Part shown: in pieces, positions 23,601 to 36,070 of the stretch | Layout: the number at the start of each line of letters is the position of its first letter | Position numbering within the stretch: position 1 is the first letter of the stretch | Assembly: GCA_021234155.1 (NCBI GenBank) | Contig: JAJEKV010000023.1 | Location: forward strand, 3,068,243-3,132,242 | Source of the DNA: Isoetes taiwanensis | Taxonomy: Eukaryota; Streptophyta; Lycopodiopsida; Isoetales; Isoetaceae | Direction: 5' to 3' | DNA: 64,000 bases | Made by a program: the position numbers and the translations under genes | Notes under the pieces: model-generated | The model's input: the letters and a program-made list of their open reading frames with translations, nothing else | Told to the model about the DNA's origin: nothing | Databases searched by the model: none

Positions 23601-25497
23601 GACCCTCAATGTCCGCCAACTACCGGTACTATTATGGTCAGCTCTCTCTTTGCAAAGCTGTTGGTTGGCATCCTTGAGCGCGGTGACAATATGGGCAAAG
23701 GAAAGCGGAGGTCTGACTCTTACAGGCGGGTTTTCGGCCCGGACATTCCACCATTGATCATATCTTCACTCTGCGCACATTGATTGAAGATAGCGAGGAA
23801 TGTAGGAGAACTGTCTTGTTGTTTCGTGGATTTTACAAAGGCATTGACCACGATTACCCCCGCAATAAGCTATGGACCGGCCAGGCATTTGGGGACCCCA
23901 CTGGATTTGCGAATCGCGTTATATAGGCACATCTGAGGCATGCTCGGGCCGTATCACATCCAACCTGGCCGGTGACGGTAGCATTGGATGCGTCGGGGTT
24001 ACCCCCCTCTCCCCACACTCTTTGGCTTTGTACATTGATCGGTTGGAAGATTGGCATGGAGGTGCGCGCACATATCATGCATCACACAATCCGGCAACTC
24101 ATATATCTTGGCGATGTCAACCTCATGGCCTATACTCCGGAGGGACATGCAACGCCACTGGATGCTCTTGACACTTTTTGCCAATTCCTCGGCATGCGAA
24201 GTTAACTTGGCCAAAACTAGGGTGTCTTTGCTAGTTGCATCATCCCGTCGCCCAAAGGCTTCCCACATTCACTTACCGGGGCAAGAGGTAGAGGTGGCTC
24301 AGACCTACAAGTACTTGGGGATTGAGTTCTCAACTACCACCCATTGGGATGCGGCTATCGGGTTGAGGTCACTGCGGGTTGGAAAGCACTATATGCCATG
24401 CGAGCATCGCAACCACAAAGGCGAGTTGTATGCCCGGGGTCACTGATCACATTTGTTTCGGGCCTTGGTTGAGCTGGCCCTTTTGTATGGGGCGGTTTGG
24501 GGTTAGGTGATATCCCTCAACACCGGAATGACCTCGGCGGTGCGAAAGGCCTTCTTGGCATCGGGCCCAGGGGGTGAAGTCCATAGCCCGCACCGCATCC
24601 TACTACCCAGGGCTTTCACCCCTTCAGCGGGTTGCATTGGAACGCCATATCGTTTTACTTCCAAAAAGTGGTCGCTATGGTCGATACACGCTTGCCCCCG
24701 CCTTTGCTTTGGCCGCGGCAATGGGTCCCCAGCTGAAATCACTGGAAAGACAAGCGGGGTTCGCTGGTTCTCTCCGTTTGGGGTGTGCGGGCAAGTAGAT
24801 GTGTCAGTCGGGACAAAGAAAAGATTGCGAGGCACTTAAACTATACCTTGATGCTACTTTCCTTCGCCAGAAGGCGTGGGATCTGAGAGGCTCGACACAT
24901 GTTGTCGGGCACACTATCGCCGGCAAGTCAATCCTAGGCTCACAAGAGGCCCACACCGATTACTTGTACACCCGGCTACCCATGAAGAAACGCAGGCTTA
25001 TAGCTTCCATTCGCACGCGGGGGCACATCGCCTCGCGATTGAATGTTCAGGCATTGGGCTCGTGAAGCCGCGGGAGCAAAGGCTTTTGCAGTGTTGCCAC
25101 CAGGGCGCGATTGAGGATGAATGTCATGCCCTCCGGACACGCCCAACATTTGCCCATATCCAGAGGCGATATGTTCGATTACTAGTGCACGGCCGGCCGT
25201 TGCATCAGTTATTGGCTCGTCGGCGTCGATTGGGTTTGTTGGGGTCATACCTCGGGGAGGTTATGGATGCACGGACTCGTTTGTGTCCCACGGGACGGCA
25301 TTGAACCGTCCTATGCAATTGTATAGTGTGCCCGGCCGGGGCTTATTACGCTAAGGTTTTTCCTCTCGAAAACCCTTGCCGATGGGGTTTTTAATCCCCG
25401 CCGTCGTAATATGCTTCTTCGCTCTCTTTTTGTTTGGGTCCCATAGGCCAATTGGTCTCCGTGGGCCGCTAAAAACACTATTCTATTCTATTCTATT
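20700..25497 (+). mobile_element. LINE, nearly complete but decayed, with ATTCT tail
   Basis: The endonuclease part is signalled by MDLIFLMETWEH (about 22110) and LFGDFNAYGEAG (about 22490). The RT is signalled by QAGFRPGHSTIDHIFTLRTL (about 23730) and a damaged catalytic box, YLGDVNLMAYT, where related copies have YADDV (about 24110). A C-terminal region resembling the one at 35.0 kb follows. The 3' end has the same stem-loop (AAAACCC 25369-25375, GGGGTTTTT 25384-25392), the CCAATTGG phrase, and TTCTA repeats to 25497. The GC-rich 20.9-22.1 kb region may be ORF1 and the 5' leader. The left boundary is uncertain. Many frameshifts and stops. Confidence 0.75.
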
Positions 25498-26246
25498 AAA
25501 GTCTTTTCGAATTTTATCTATAGAATTTTTCTCAGAGGCCCCGAATCTTGCAAATGGAGAAGCATTTTTGTCCATTTTTCCATTTGGATCCTAATCTTTT
25601 AGAGTTCCCATGGTCTCTCTCTGGATAAAGATTTGAAGCCCTACATCTTCAAGAGAAGCTCTGCGGGGGCTCGCCCGATTTGAGAAATCAAGATTCATGG
25701 ATCTCTTTGGATGAAACAATTTCTTCCACAAGGGGCAAATCATTCACGTAAATTTGCATCTACAAAGGGGCATGTAGAATGAGAAAGCAACTACTTACCG
25801 ACGCATTCAATATGAAAGGCGCGTTTGCATCTGGGCAAAAATCTCAGAACTTCATGTTCCTCGTATTTGCTTAAGCAAACCGGACATTCCAATCCATGTT
25901 TATCCCCTTTCAAAACCGAGAAAGAAAACACAGGCAATGCATCAATAACATCCTTTGATACTCCATCTTCGTAAAAACAAAGTACTTAACAAGAAGGCAG
26001 TATTATTATGCGCAACCTCTGTTCCTTCATAGCCAAAAATCCCCGCTCGTGAGCCAGAAGCTCTGCGGCAATGCTTCGCATAAATCAAAAGCAAAAACGT
26101 AAGCGAAAACATTGTAAGTTAGTTAAAATGCCGATTATCACAGCAATGCTTGGTCGAAATGACGCAGCAGGGTAATCTCCTCCGGAATTAGTTTCATCTG
26201 TTGGAAACACGGGAAAAATGTAAGGAGCTGGAGCCGGCGCACTCAT
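25498..26246 (-). pseudogene. ATL-type RING-H2 E3 ubiquitin ligase pseudogene
   Basis: The ATG at 26246 opens MSAPAPAPYIFPVFP, then a hydrophobic segment (SIAVIIGIL, after a small frameshift FSLTFLLLIYAKHC). Next comes the GLD-like motif GVSKDVIDALPVF and a RING-H2 domain from CPVC (25875-25886) to CPLC (25762-25773). ATL proteins are plant membrane-anchored E3 ligases with exactly this order. Damage is clear: two frameshifts (about 26115 and 25975-26000), the first zinc-binding His of the RING replaced by Arg (CKRAFH), and the Trp codon after VGK changed to TAG (25791-25793). Coding-like sequence continues to 25498, where the LINE tail begins. Confidence 0.75.
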
Positions 26247-26375
26247 GGCAGATCAAGAAAAATTAATGTATAGATCAGAGATCGAATTGCCAATACAGTG
26301 CAAAACCGAACAGGTTTTTCTTCGGATCAAACCTGCCAGAGCTGCCATAGCGTAGAGGCCCATGGTTCTAATTTT

Positions 26376-26508
26376 TCTATGCAAATTAAATGTCTATGGT
26401 TTTGTGCTACATCGAAAATGCATGTTCTAGAAGCCAATTCAATTCAAATTAAAAGTCCATGGTTCTCATTTTTCGATTGTATGCAAATTAAATGTCCATG
26501 GTTTTGGT
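26376..26508 (+). repeat. Three imperfect copies of a 25-bp phrase
   Basis: ATGCAAATTAAATGTC-ATGGTTTT occurs at about 26379 and 26481, with a weaker copy at about 26446. Confidence 0.6.
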
Positions 26509-28672
26509 TTCATAAAAAAAATGATGTTGTATGCATATGGTTCCTGCCTTCCTATGTTGATCCCTTCAACCCAGGTGGGGCATAAGTATTTTTCCTAGCC
26601 ATCTTTTAATTGCCATCAGCTTGTTAAAATATAAGGCTTGCAACTTTAGATATGTCTTTGACATATCTTGGCTTTGGTTTGCCTTACTCATTGCCTGTAT
26701 GTGTACAAGTTTCTGTTGGATTTCTGCAGAAAGCTTGTGGAATCAGAGCCCAAGACTGATGTAGATAATGGCAGTAATAGGGCTTCTGCAGCAGATGACT
26801 TGTGTTCGGGGAGTTAAAGACTATGTTTGCCTAGGAAATCTATGTGGAGCCTGCACAGGAACTCATAGAGCCCAGCATGATTATATAGAGTTTAAAGACT
26901 CTAAAAGAGTTTGTAGAATCTGTACAGAAGTGGCTAGATTATTCGGGTTATAGGCGACACACTGATACACTGCGAAATTCGACCTATGCATTTGAACTTC
27001 TAGAATGGTTGAACTTCTAATGTATGTGTACAGGTTTCTGTTGGATTTATGATTGCCAATTAGCAAGAGCTTGGGAGACAGACACTTTCACAGACCCTTT
27101 CAGCACGGGCTTCTAGCGATGGAAGCTGGGTTGACATGGGCTTCTGGTGATGGGAGCTGGGTTGACATGTCTGGTAGCTAATACACAGCTTGGATATATA
27201 ACAACAGTTGTCAAATTTACTGGTTCATATTGAGTTGCTAATAAATGTTGCATTCTCTGGTTTTATCATTTGGATGGTGGAGTTAGCTTTCCATTTGGGT
27301 TTTAGAAATTACAATTCTTGCGGTTCTTTAAAGATTGACAAACCCAAGCATCAAACCTTGCAATACCCTGAAGCATCCAATCTATAAATATTGTCAAATC
27401 TGCAAGCACCTCTTAGAGCATCGTCATCTGTTTCTTCAAGGTCCAGGTCCAGTGTTGAAAAGGCAGAAGTGTTTGAAACCCACATTTAGGAATCCACATT
27501 CAATAATGCATGTAAAACAATTTGGTTAAACAAAGGAAGCATTCATGATCTCGGTTCCACTTTTTGTTGTATGTTAGAGCTGGATTTGTTTGGCAGTTGC
27601 CTTATTTGTCAACGAACCTAACCATGAGAAAATATAACATATTGTCTTTGATTTTTTGCTATTGCTAATCCTTCCAAGTAGAATGTTCCAATGGCACATA
27701 GACTCCAAACCCTGTTTTTCAAATAAGATTTACGTGGCTCCACTATAGATAGATAATATAATAAAAGTATAGTTGCTACAAATTTTCTTTTTATGGCATA
27801 AATTTTTCTACCTTAAGGGGCTAAATGAACACGATCCTCCCCACCCATAGGTCGATCTGCATCCAAAATATCTTTGATCCAGTATATCTTTGGCAAGTCA
27901 TGCATTTGAGATTATACATTATCAAAAACTGGCTTCCTTTTGAAAAAAGACAATATTTATTGTGACTTACATTCACTTTACAAATATTGCCTGGTGTTTC
28001 ATTGCTCAAAATGCTTTGGAATCTTCAAAGCAAGAAGCATCAAACAATACAAGGCAGATAACTACATCAACTACAAGTATTATGCTGCACAGACAAAATT
28101 CCAGCCAATGAGTGAGTCTGTAGAAGGACTCGGCTACTGTGAACAATTTCCTTTGCTGACTCACTTCCATACACATAGGGGATCGAGAAAGAGAAATGTT
28201 CATGCCATTAGGCAGCATTCAACTAGACATATGACCACACACCACACTGTATTGCTTTAGGCAGAGCCAGTTATCAGAGCAGTGGATTTGGAAGATGGTG
28301 TGGCGCCATGTGCGGCGGTGGCATGGGCAGCCTTGTGATTGGTCCAGAATTTTGAATGCGCAAGCATGATGTTCGAGAAGAACATACCTGTTCTGACACG
28401 AGCTTAAACGCTCTGCCAATTTTGAGTTTTTGGAAGAAATGCCATGCCAAACTCACGGATGGATTGGACTAGTTAAGTCGTGCTTGGCTACGTCTGTCCC
28501 TTTCTAGTCATTCATTCAACTCGGATAATAACACTCAAGGTGGTTAGGAGGGATCTCGATTGCCAAATGTTCATTGCGGATTGCATGTAGAATTAACTGT
28601 AGGTTAGGAGTATATTAACCTTTATTTAAAATATATTAGTGAATGGAAATGAGCTCTTCATTAAATGCAATC

Positions 28673-28680
28673 TATATAAA
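28673..28680 (+). promoter_or_regulatory. TATA-like box
   Basis: TATATAAA followed by AAGGG, in a setting typical of a Pol II core promoter. No gene or LTR could be tied to it. Confidence 0.25.
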
Positions 28681-28901
28681 AAGGGAGTTCCCGTACTCAC
28701 AACTTAAACAAAATCCTCACCTTAATTGCATTTTTTTTTTGCGTCACAGTATGAACAAGTTATGGTTCCGAACAGACACACATTGACATTAATAGTGGGT
28801 GCAACCCCACAGGTTTGGAGCCAAAGAAATGTTTGCGGCGTGCAGGTTATAGTCAGCATCCTTCTATCGTGCGGGCACTGGACACAGGGCAAAAAAAAAA
28901 G

Positions 28902-28920
28902 TGCAGGTTCAAATCCTGCA
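28902..28920 (+). other. tRNA T-arm-like relic
   Basis: TGCAGG-TTCAAAT-CCTGCA forms a 6-bp stem with the canonical seven-base T loop (Pol III B box), followed by a possible acceptor strand. No A box or matching 5' acceptor strand is found upstream, so it is at most a 3' part of a tRNA or tRNA-derived repeat. Confidence 0.35.
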
Positions 28921-31429
28921 TGTTCTAGCACGTATAGATAAGTTGGTGAAGAGAAACGTTCGCGCCGGCCGATAGGCCGCCGCGATAAGTTTCTTGTATA
29001 ACATTATGGCATATTTATATTACACATGGGTACAACGTGTCAAAGTTGCACTTAAAAACATATGTTCAAAATATTGTAACTAATTCTAGTGCAAGCAACG
29101 GGGACTACATTGGCATGTGGCAGTCCTCTATTGGGCCAATTATGCCAATCCTACAGCCTAAATCTAAATTTGTTGACATAAATAGAGCAAGAACTCTAAA
29201 CTTGTCTTTTTAGGTTTTAATAGCTAGATCTGGGTCGAGCATCAATGAAGTTGAATCAGGCTAGTGGCAGCATGTAGAAGAGAGCCTCACCTAGTAAGTT
29301 CCGAGATGATTGTACTAAGGCACTACTCCAGTGATTGCTGCTTCAAGATCAAGGGAGATGGAAGCTTCTCGGGATTTGGACCAGGGTGTTTTTTAGTGGC
29401 CCCAGCGGGCCAGTTGTCCACACATTCACGTATTTCATGAAATAGTCGGCCACGTGAGAGTAGGATGCATTCTCACCATGACCAAAGGGTGGTGGCCAGT
29501 TCAAAACAAGAACTTATTAAATTCACTCTCTATAAGTAGCCAATTTGATACTCGGTAAATCTTGGAACCCCTAGGGCATGGCCATTCCAAAATATATGCA
29601 TACTAGCAACTTGTTGTGGTGACCATTTAAACCGTGGAATAATTTTATAATTCTAGGATTATATCCAGGCTCTATATTGGCCAAGTGTAGGGATATAATT
29701 TCGCCACTTGTATGAGGCTAACATCTTTTTGAGTTTAGTCTTTAAATTCTAAAATTCTAAAGGAATTTCTAATAACATAGTATTTTCTTTTAGGCTCAAA
29801 TTTGTTTTGATTTTATTTGCAATTCGCATCCCAATTTTGTTCTTCATCATCTAGCCTGAATCAGCCCTTCATTGTCCCAACTCAAATCAAAGTCAATTTC
29901 TATTTACCAAGTACTTGCAGTATGGTTTCCGATGAGATCCATCCTACCAAATCCATGTGTGCTTCTGCCTACATTCGGCATGTTTAATACAGATCTTATA
30001 CAATTATGCCTACGTAGCATATATTTATTTCTGAGCTGCATAAAGCATTAGAAACTAGAGATCGTCTTACTGATGTGGCTATCATCTTTATGTGTTAGAT
30101 ATATGGATGTGGCCAATTCAAATTTTTTGAGAAAATTTTATTTCCATGATTTTGCCATTTAAGTTACAACCTCTTGTTATAACGATTCAAAGGGCCAGGC
30201 CAAACTATGCTTAACAATTATCCAAGATAAGTAGTGGTCAATATTTTACACCCCGTCAAATATGCAGGAAGCTTAAAAAATACCCTGATTTGGACGCCAG
30301 TCAAGGTTCATGTGGGTGCTAGAGGTGCTAGAGGTAGATGGATTAGTAGGCTTAGTTGATGTTCTTAAGCTTTATTGTCATCTAATTTTAGCCTTAGTTC
30401 CCTCTTGCGCTTAAGCTTTTTAACTCTAAAATTGGACTGATGAAAGGACCCTAATCATGTATTCTTATGTATGATGAGAGTAGTTAGGTTAGAAATGTTG
30501 TTCTATTTTGTTATCGTGTGTTGATCAACATGGATGTTCTCTCTGTCATGCTTCTCTTGTGTTTGGGATATGGGGTAGAGACAAAGAAGCCTTATGTAGA
30601 GATGATTCTAGTGAATGACCCTCAATCAATTCCCACAAGTATTTTGGCATGTGCATAGGATCCCATTTGATTATGGGCAAAGGAGTCTTATTTGGTGACA
30701 AAGGACTTGCACGGGGTGCGTGTTGTTCTCTTGGTGGGAATATCTACGGGGAGACATCGCATGCTAGACCTAATAGCCCCTCCGACATAATGTGTCACCT
30801 CAGTAATTAGAGGTGACAATGAGAAAATTGGGATTAGTAATTTATTCCTACCACTAGGTATGTCCATTCCTTATCATTCTCTAGTTTTCCCAGGTTTAAT
30901 TCCTGGGAGAGTAGGAATAATCACTCACTTTCTTGCTTTGAGGTTCAAACATATTTTGTTTTACTTGAGATAGATCAAGATGTATTTTATGTTTTTTCTT
31001 CTAGGGTTTTATAGTATTTTTATACATGTTTTGTAGCCATGTACATGGCGTATTCCCATGTAATCCAATACTTTTACAACATTTGGCCATATGTGTACAA
31101 ATTTGATTTGCATATAAATCTAAGGTCAACCGTGGAGTATTTTAGCGATTGATTTAGGTTTTCCTTAACATTTTATTTTTCTTTTGAAAGACGAAAGCAA
31201 AAAAGTTTATTAATCAAATGTGAAAAGTATAGAATGTACCGTATCTCATCTAACTGTGTAAGCACAAAAAGATGCCACAGGAGCACGAGCCCAAAGCACA
31301 ATGCGCTTACTCCAGAATAGGAGACTAACGATAAGAACCAATTTAAAGATATTGAATCCAAATACGTCCTGTCACTTCTAAATCAAGGGAGGAACATTCG
31401 TAAGCCATTCATATCTTATTATAGGCCAC

Positions 31430-31830
31430 AGCAATAATGCCTCGTGCAGATGAGTAAATGCCCTGAAAAATGTGGCATCTACCATTCTCCCATATCGACT
31501 AATAGGAGCCAACCAAAACCAAGATGGAATGCCCTCTGTTTAGCTGGGGGCCATGCATTGGGATATGATGCCAAGAGGATGCATTGACAGTCCATTCCAC
31601 TGTTAAATCTTGTAGCCAGAGCCACGTTGGCTGAACCTTTAGATAACAAAAAAAGGCAATGCCCAAGAGTCTCAATGTCAGAAAGGCAGAGCGGGCATAT
31701 TGCAGATATGCCAGAAGATCTTAACAATGCCGGAAGGCACTTTTATAGGCTTGGCATTTTTGAAATAGGTTTTGGACGTATCTCAGGTTATGCCCTTGAG
31801 CAATGACCGAGCTTTAGCCATAAAAGCGAT
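31430..31830 (-). mobile_element. LINE fragment, C-terminal zinc-binding region
   Basis: Minus-strand reading gives SAICPLCLSDIETLGHCLF, the Cys-x2-Cys...His pattern of the reverse-transcriptase zinc-binding domain at the end of plant LINE ORF2, followed by WPPAKQRAFHLGFGWLLL. The flanks are frameshifted. No tail or terminus could be assigned. Confidence 0.5.
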
Positions 31831-32904
31831 TTGTAAAATGATCACTCATGATACATATATATGCTATCATAGTAGTGTTCCAATAAATGTTGCTAGGCCC
31901 CTTGGCTAACTCAACATATTCAATCTTAACAACAGCAACATCAACAAGTGGGACTCACTTTGGAGTGGTTTCCATTTCTCAGACATGAGCTTTTTTGTTT
32001 AAGTGGCTAGAAAGGCCATGTCAAATGGGGTTAAGCCTTGAAGTTGAAAATGTTGAGCTTCATTATGTGCCTAACAGTTGCAAAGGTCCTAGAATGCTAG
32101 TTCATGAATTTCATTCATGTGTACTAACTCCATGTAGTTTAGAAGACATTAGCTAGGATCATTTGAGGTGACGATTGAGGAAATAAATGCAACTTGATAT
32201 TACTGATTACTGTGTCCAAACAAATGAGCCTAATAACTAGTTAACATGAATTATGTAGCACAAATGTCTATTATTTTTAATTTGAGTAAGGCTCTAAAGG
32301 TGAATAGAGAGATGGTATGTATCATAAGAGATAAAAGCAAGAGAATGCACCCTATATTTGGAAAAGGTGAACTTGTAAGGCTTCAAGAGATGGAGACAAT
32401 CAGGTAATCTTGGTAGTTTTGCCTTGTACATAGTTATATATTGGTACAACATCCTTTATTATAATAGCATGTGATCTCTTGTACTATGAGCACCGCAACC
32501 CCTTTTGATTAGGGATGCAATAAGTTTGTATGACAATGTCCATAGAGTTGACAGACAAGTGAACCATTTAGCTAATCTCCATATGGTTTTGACCAAATAA
32601 TGGATGGTGAGCTTGGCTTTTGCTCTTAAGTGTGCAACCAATTATCACCCTTCCCTCTATCTATCTATTGATGAAACTACTGCCTCAACACCCTCCCTCT
32701 TTCTAACGCCCTCCCTCTAGCTTTTTGGTCCCTACCACACTCTATTTCTAGGGTTTGCCACAACAACACTCTCTCTCTCTAGTGTTTTGCTCAACTCCCT
32801 CTTCCTAGCACGCACACATTCCCTGGGGTTTTTCACAACTCTCTCTTGCTAAAAGTGCTCAAAACTGCATTTTATATGTTAGGACAGTTTGTCAGCAGGC
32901 TGAT
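31831..32904. other. No gene recognised
   Basis: AT-rich sequence with CT-rich patches at 32650-32860 (several CTCCCTCT and CTCTCTCT runs). Confidence 0.5.
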
Positions 32905-33053
32905 TGCTGCCACGGTTTTTCCCTCGAAAACCCTTCGGGGCGGGGGTTTTTTAATCCGGGCAGTAATTCGCTTGCTGCGTTTTTGTATTGGGTCCCATAG
33001 ACCGATTGGTCTCCGTGGACGATAAAAGAACCTTCCTTCCTTCCTTCCTTCCC
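32905..33053 (+). mobile_element. LINE 3' end with CCTT tail
   Basis: Strongly 5'-truncated copy of the same LINE family. It has the stem-loop AAAACCC (32927-32933) and GGGGTTTT (32943-32950), then GGTCCCATAGACCGATTGG and GGACGATAAAAGAA, and a (CCTT)n tail at 33030-33053. It is the least decayed of the 3' ends. Confidence 0.75.
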
Positions 33054-34880
33054 TTGAATTGGTCATTCGGGGGAAATTTGAATTTTTAGGGAAAATAGGG
33101 AAACTTTTTAAGGCACGAAGTGCAATTTGAGCGCTCCATTTCAATTTGGAGTCACCATTTTTCATTACAAGCCTCCCATTTAGAAATGGATCCTTATACA
33201 ACTTATAGGTCCATAAGCCCACAACCTTGACATGCTATGGCCATAGATGGAAAAGACTTCCGACAACCAACCTTCCCCACCATAGATAAACATGGCAACC
33301 AAATTTATATTGGGGTATATCATAGATTTCATCCTCATATGTAGGATAGAACACACAAGCAGGCCGCCAAGTCTAACCTACAAAAGGAGGCAAGAGCAAA
33401 GACGTGTGCAACATGCTTGGCTAGGCAGGCCTATGATCGGATCTTGGATGGCCATCTCCGCAACCTTTGCGTGGAGCTGTGCTATGGTCTCCCTAAGTTC
33501 CTGCTCAAAATGTTTCTTGTCTTGGATCATAGTGTCCAACATATTTGATGTCGTGGCCAGATTAGCCATTGGCATGGCCAGGTCAATCCAAAGGTTAGCA
33601 ATGTGAGCTATTTTGATGTCATCAAAACTATGTATTTGAAGATGATCATCAACCTGCTGGATGCACATCTTTACACCGAAAATGCATACCTTTTCAACAA
33701 TGTTGGTGCCGCAGTCTCCAGCTGCTCAATATGACATCTGAACTTAGTTGTTAAACCTTCAACATTTGCATTTACTTGCCTCTAGGTCTTCAAATGGCCA
33801 ATCTGGTTTGAGAATGGTTTGCTGCAAAGTTCGAGTGCCACAATAGCCTTTTCAAGCTTTGCAGGATAGAATTAACGCTTTGGAGAAGGCAAACTTTGAC
33901 AAGGACACTGACAAGATCTCTATGCTTCAGAGGCTAGAAAAAGCTCTTTCCATTGGAATCATGATATGTAAGAGATAGAAAAGACCATCACATCACGGGT
34001 AAAGTGCTAGTTGCTGCAGATCATGAGCAATTGCAGCGTTGCATGCTAGAATTGGAGAAACAGACAATGAAGTAGCTCTCAGCTTCAAACATTGAAGGCA
34101 AGTGTAGATATTGCAGCCATTACCCATGTGAGCTACCTTAGGCACATCCGATACGATAGGCATGCAAGACACCTCAGATCACCAAAGGCAACAGATCACC
34201 TCAAATGCGGCAGCAGTAAACCTCGGGCAGCTAGGTTCGCTATTGCATCTGCTCATCGGACATAGGATATTGAGCAATTGCCCAAGGAGCAATAGGAACA
34301 GAGGCATAGGTGCCATAACATGGTGGTCTAGGGCCTCTCAAAGAGGCACAGGATGATATCGCAAAGAAGCTCCGGGACGATGGTCCTGAGCTTTCATGCT
34401 CCTGTGCACATTGTCAGGGCATCTCATCTTGGCCTTCATTGCAAAAAACAGCGACGTATAGTGAAATGAACAGTGGCAGGTGCAATTATAAGAGATGCCA
34501 TACTTCTTCAAGCAGTGAAAGTAAAAGGCACTTCTTTATATGTCGAATGATCTCAAATCTCTACAGCAAGAATCACGTCGATGGAGCTTGCATGTGGGAG
34601 TGACGTACACTAGATTGATGGTTCTACTGCACTGGTACATGGCAGGGTGGAGATTTTTCGTGCCTAACCATGCTATGATAGGCGCCGTATGCGAGAATGG
34701 CACAACTACAATATCTGTTGCTAGAATTAAGTGTTTATGCTATAACCGTTGATGCGAATGCGAATGCAGCTATTGTTGAAACCCCTCTGGCTGCTTATGC
34801 AAGGGCAAAGCTGCTGCTGCTGCTGTGATGTTGAAGCAACGGGCGACTGCTGCTGCTACAACCCCTCGGGGTGAGGCTCC
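33054..34880. other. Possible LINE ORF1 remains, otherwise unrecognised
   Basis: Around 33860-33960 the plus strand reads ALQDRINALEKANFDKDTD, a coiled-coil-like stretch of the kind found in LINE ORF1, just upstream of the LINE fragment at 34.9 kb. A CTG-repeat patch lies at 34815-34855. A minus-strand frame at 33378-33668 is also helical but has no recognisable domain. Confidence 0.3.
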
Positions 34881-34889
34881 CTCAATTGC

Positions 34890-36070
34890 ACATGCTATCA
34901 CTTCCAAATAGGAATTGTGCCTTCGTATTGTCTCTTGGAATTGTACAGGTAAATATAGAAATATCTTGTAGTAGAGTCCACTATAGCTCTATGATTGCTC
35001 CCATTAGGCAACTTGTTAAGGGTTTTGGTCGAACCAGTTCTTTTACATAGACTGGAGATATGGGAAGATATGATATCTCTTGCCAGTTCGAAAGATTTGG
35101 AAGGGGTCCGAAAAGCCTTTCTGGCTCGGGCTCTCAAAGTCAAGTCCACGATTCTCTACCCAATTCTTCTCCAAGAAACAAAGATTGTTGCCTCTGCAGC
35201 ATGCTGCTTTGGAGCGACACATACTCTATTGCCAGAAGATGGTGAACATGGAAGACACCCGACTTCCGAATCTGGTCTACAAATTGGCCATAGGTCCACA
35301 ATGTTTTAAAATCAATTAGAAGGAGAAATGAGCAAGTTGGTTCTTCAGATGGAATGTCTAAAAGCAGAGATGTGTACATACATAGAATAATAAAGATCAC
35401 ACTCACTTAAAACAATATCTCGATACATGCTTCCTTGGTAAGCTTTACGATGCCAGTGCTTTGCAAAAGGCCAAAACAACATACTATAGAAGTCAAAATA
35501 ATCCCACACTATAGTTTCTGTTATCGCGTTTGCCCATGACGAGTCCATCTGTACTAGCGCACGTCACCTTAGAATTGAAACATGCAAATTGGGTTGTGAG
35601 GAGCAATGTGTCCATCCGTATTAATGCAACTGGTGCACCCTGCCTCAAAGTTGAAATGTGCAGATTGGATCACAATATCTGGATATTGCCAAAAGAGTCC
35701 GTTGAAAATGAATGCCACCTTTTTTTTATTCATCCGGCATTTGTGATTATTCGAGCACGATATATTGACCCGATTACACCTAATCGGTACATAAGCGTCC
35801 CCGCAATGTTGGCATTATCATCTTTCATCCTAGAGGTTCTTGACAAGCGAGATGAAATAAGTCCTGCATCCGCATTTTGATATGTACAAATGTACATATG
35901 TTCAGGAGTTTTTTAGCAAGCTTATAACTTGTTAAGCTTTTTCCCTTGCCAACCCTTCGAGGTAGGGTTTTTATAATCGTAGGCAGTAGTGGACTCATTG
36001 TGTTCTCTTTCTTGTATTGGGTGTCATAGAGCTTTTGGTCTTCATGGACAAAAATACAGTTCAATTCAAT
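34890..36070 (+). mobile_element. Internally deleted LINE with CAATT tail
   Basis: It opens with RIVSWNCTG (about 34920-34950), the start of a LINE endonuclease, and passes almost at once to ORF2 C-terminal sequence (VRKAFLARALKVKSTI, about 35100) homologous to the 24.5-kb copy. Most of the endonuclease and all of the RT are missing. The 3' end repeats the stem-loop (about 35948-35970), the GTGTCATAGAGCTTTTGGTC phrase and an AATTC-type tail at 36058-36070. Confidence 0.65.

Larger units (their letters stand above)
26247..31429. other. No intact gene recognised
   Basis: AT-rich sequence. It holds the short repeats at 26.4-26.5 kb, a doubled phrase GGGCTTCTGGTGATGGGAGC-like at 27105-27160, a TATA-like site at 28673 and a tRNA arm-like sequence at 28902. 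No open frame carries a recognisable domain. Confidence 0.45.

Noticed and set aside
28850-28935. A complete tRNA gene
   Set aside because: The T arm is good, but no A box, anticodon arm or matching 5' acceptor strand was found.
33378-33668. Minus-strand helical ORF as a real gene
   Set aside because: No domain, promoter or splice structure, and it lies in a region of LINE remains on the other strand.
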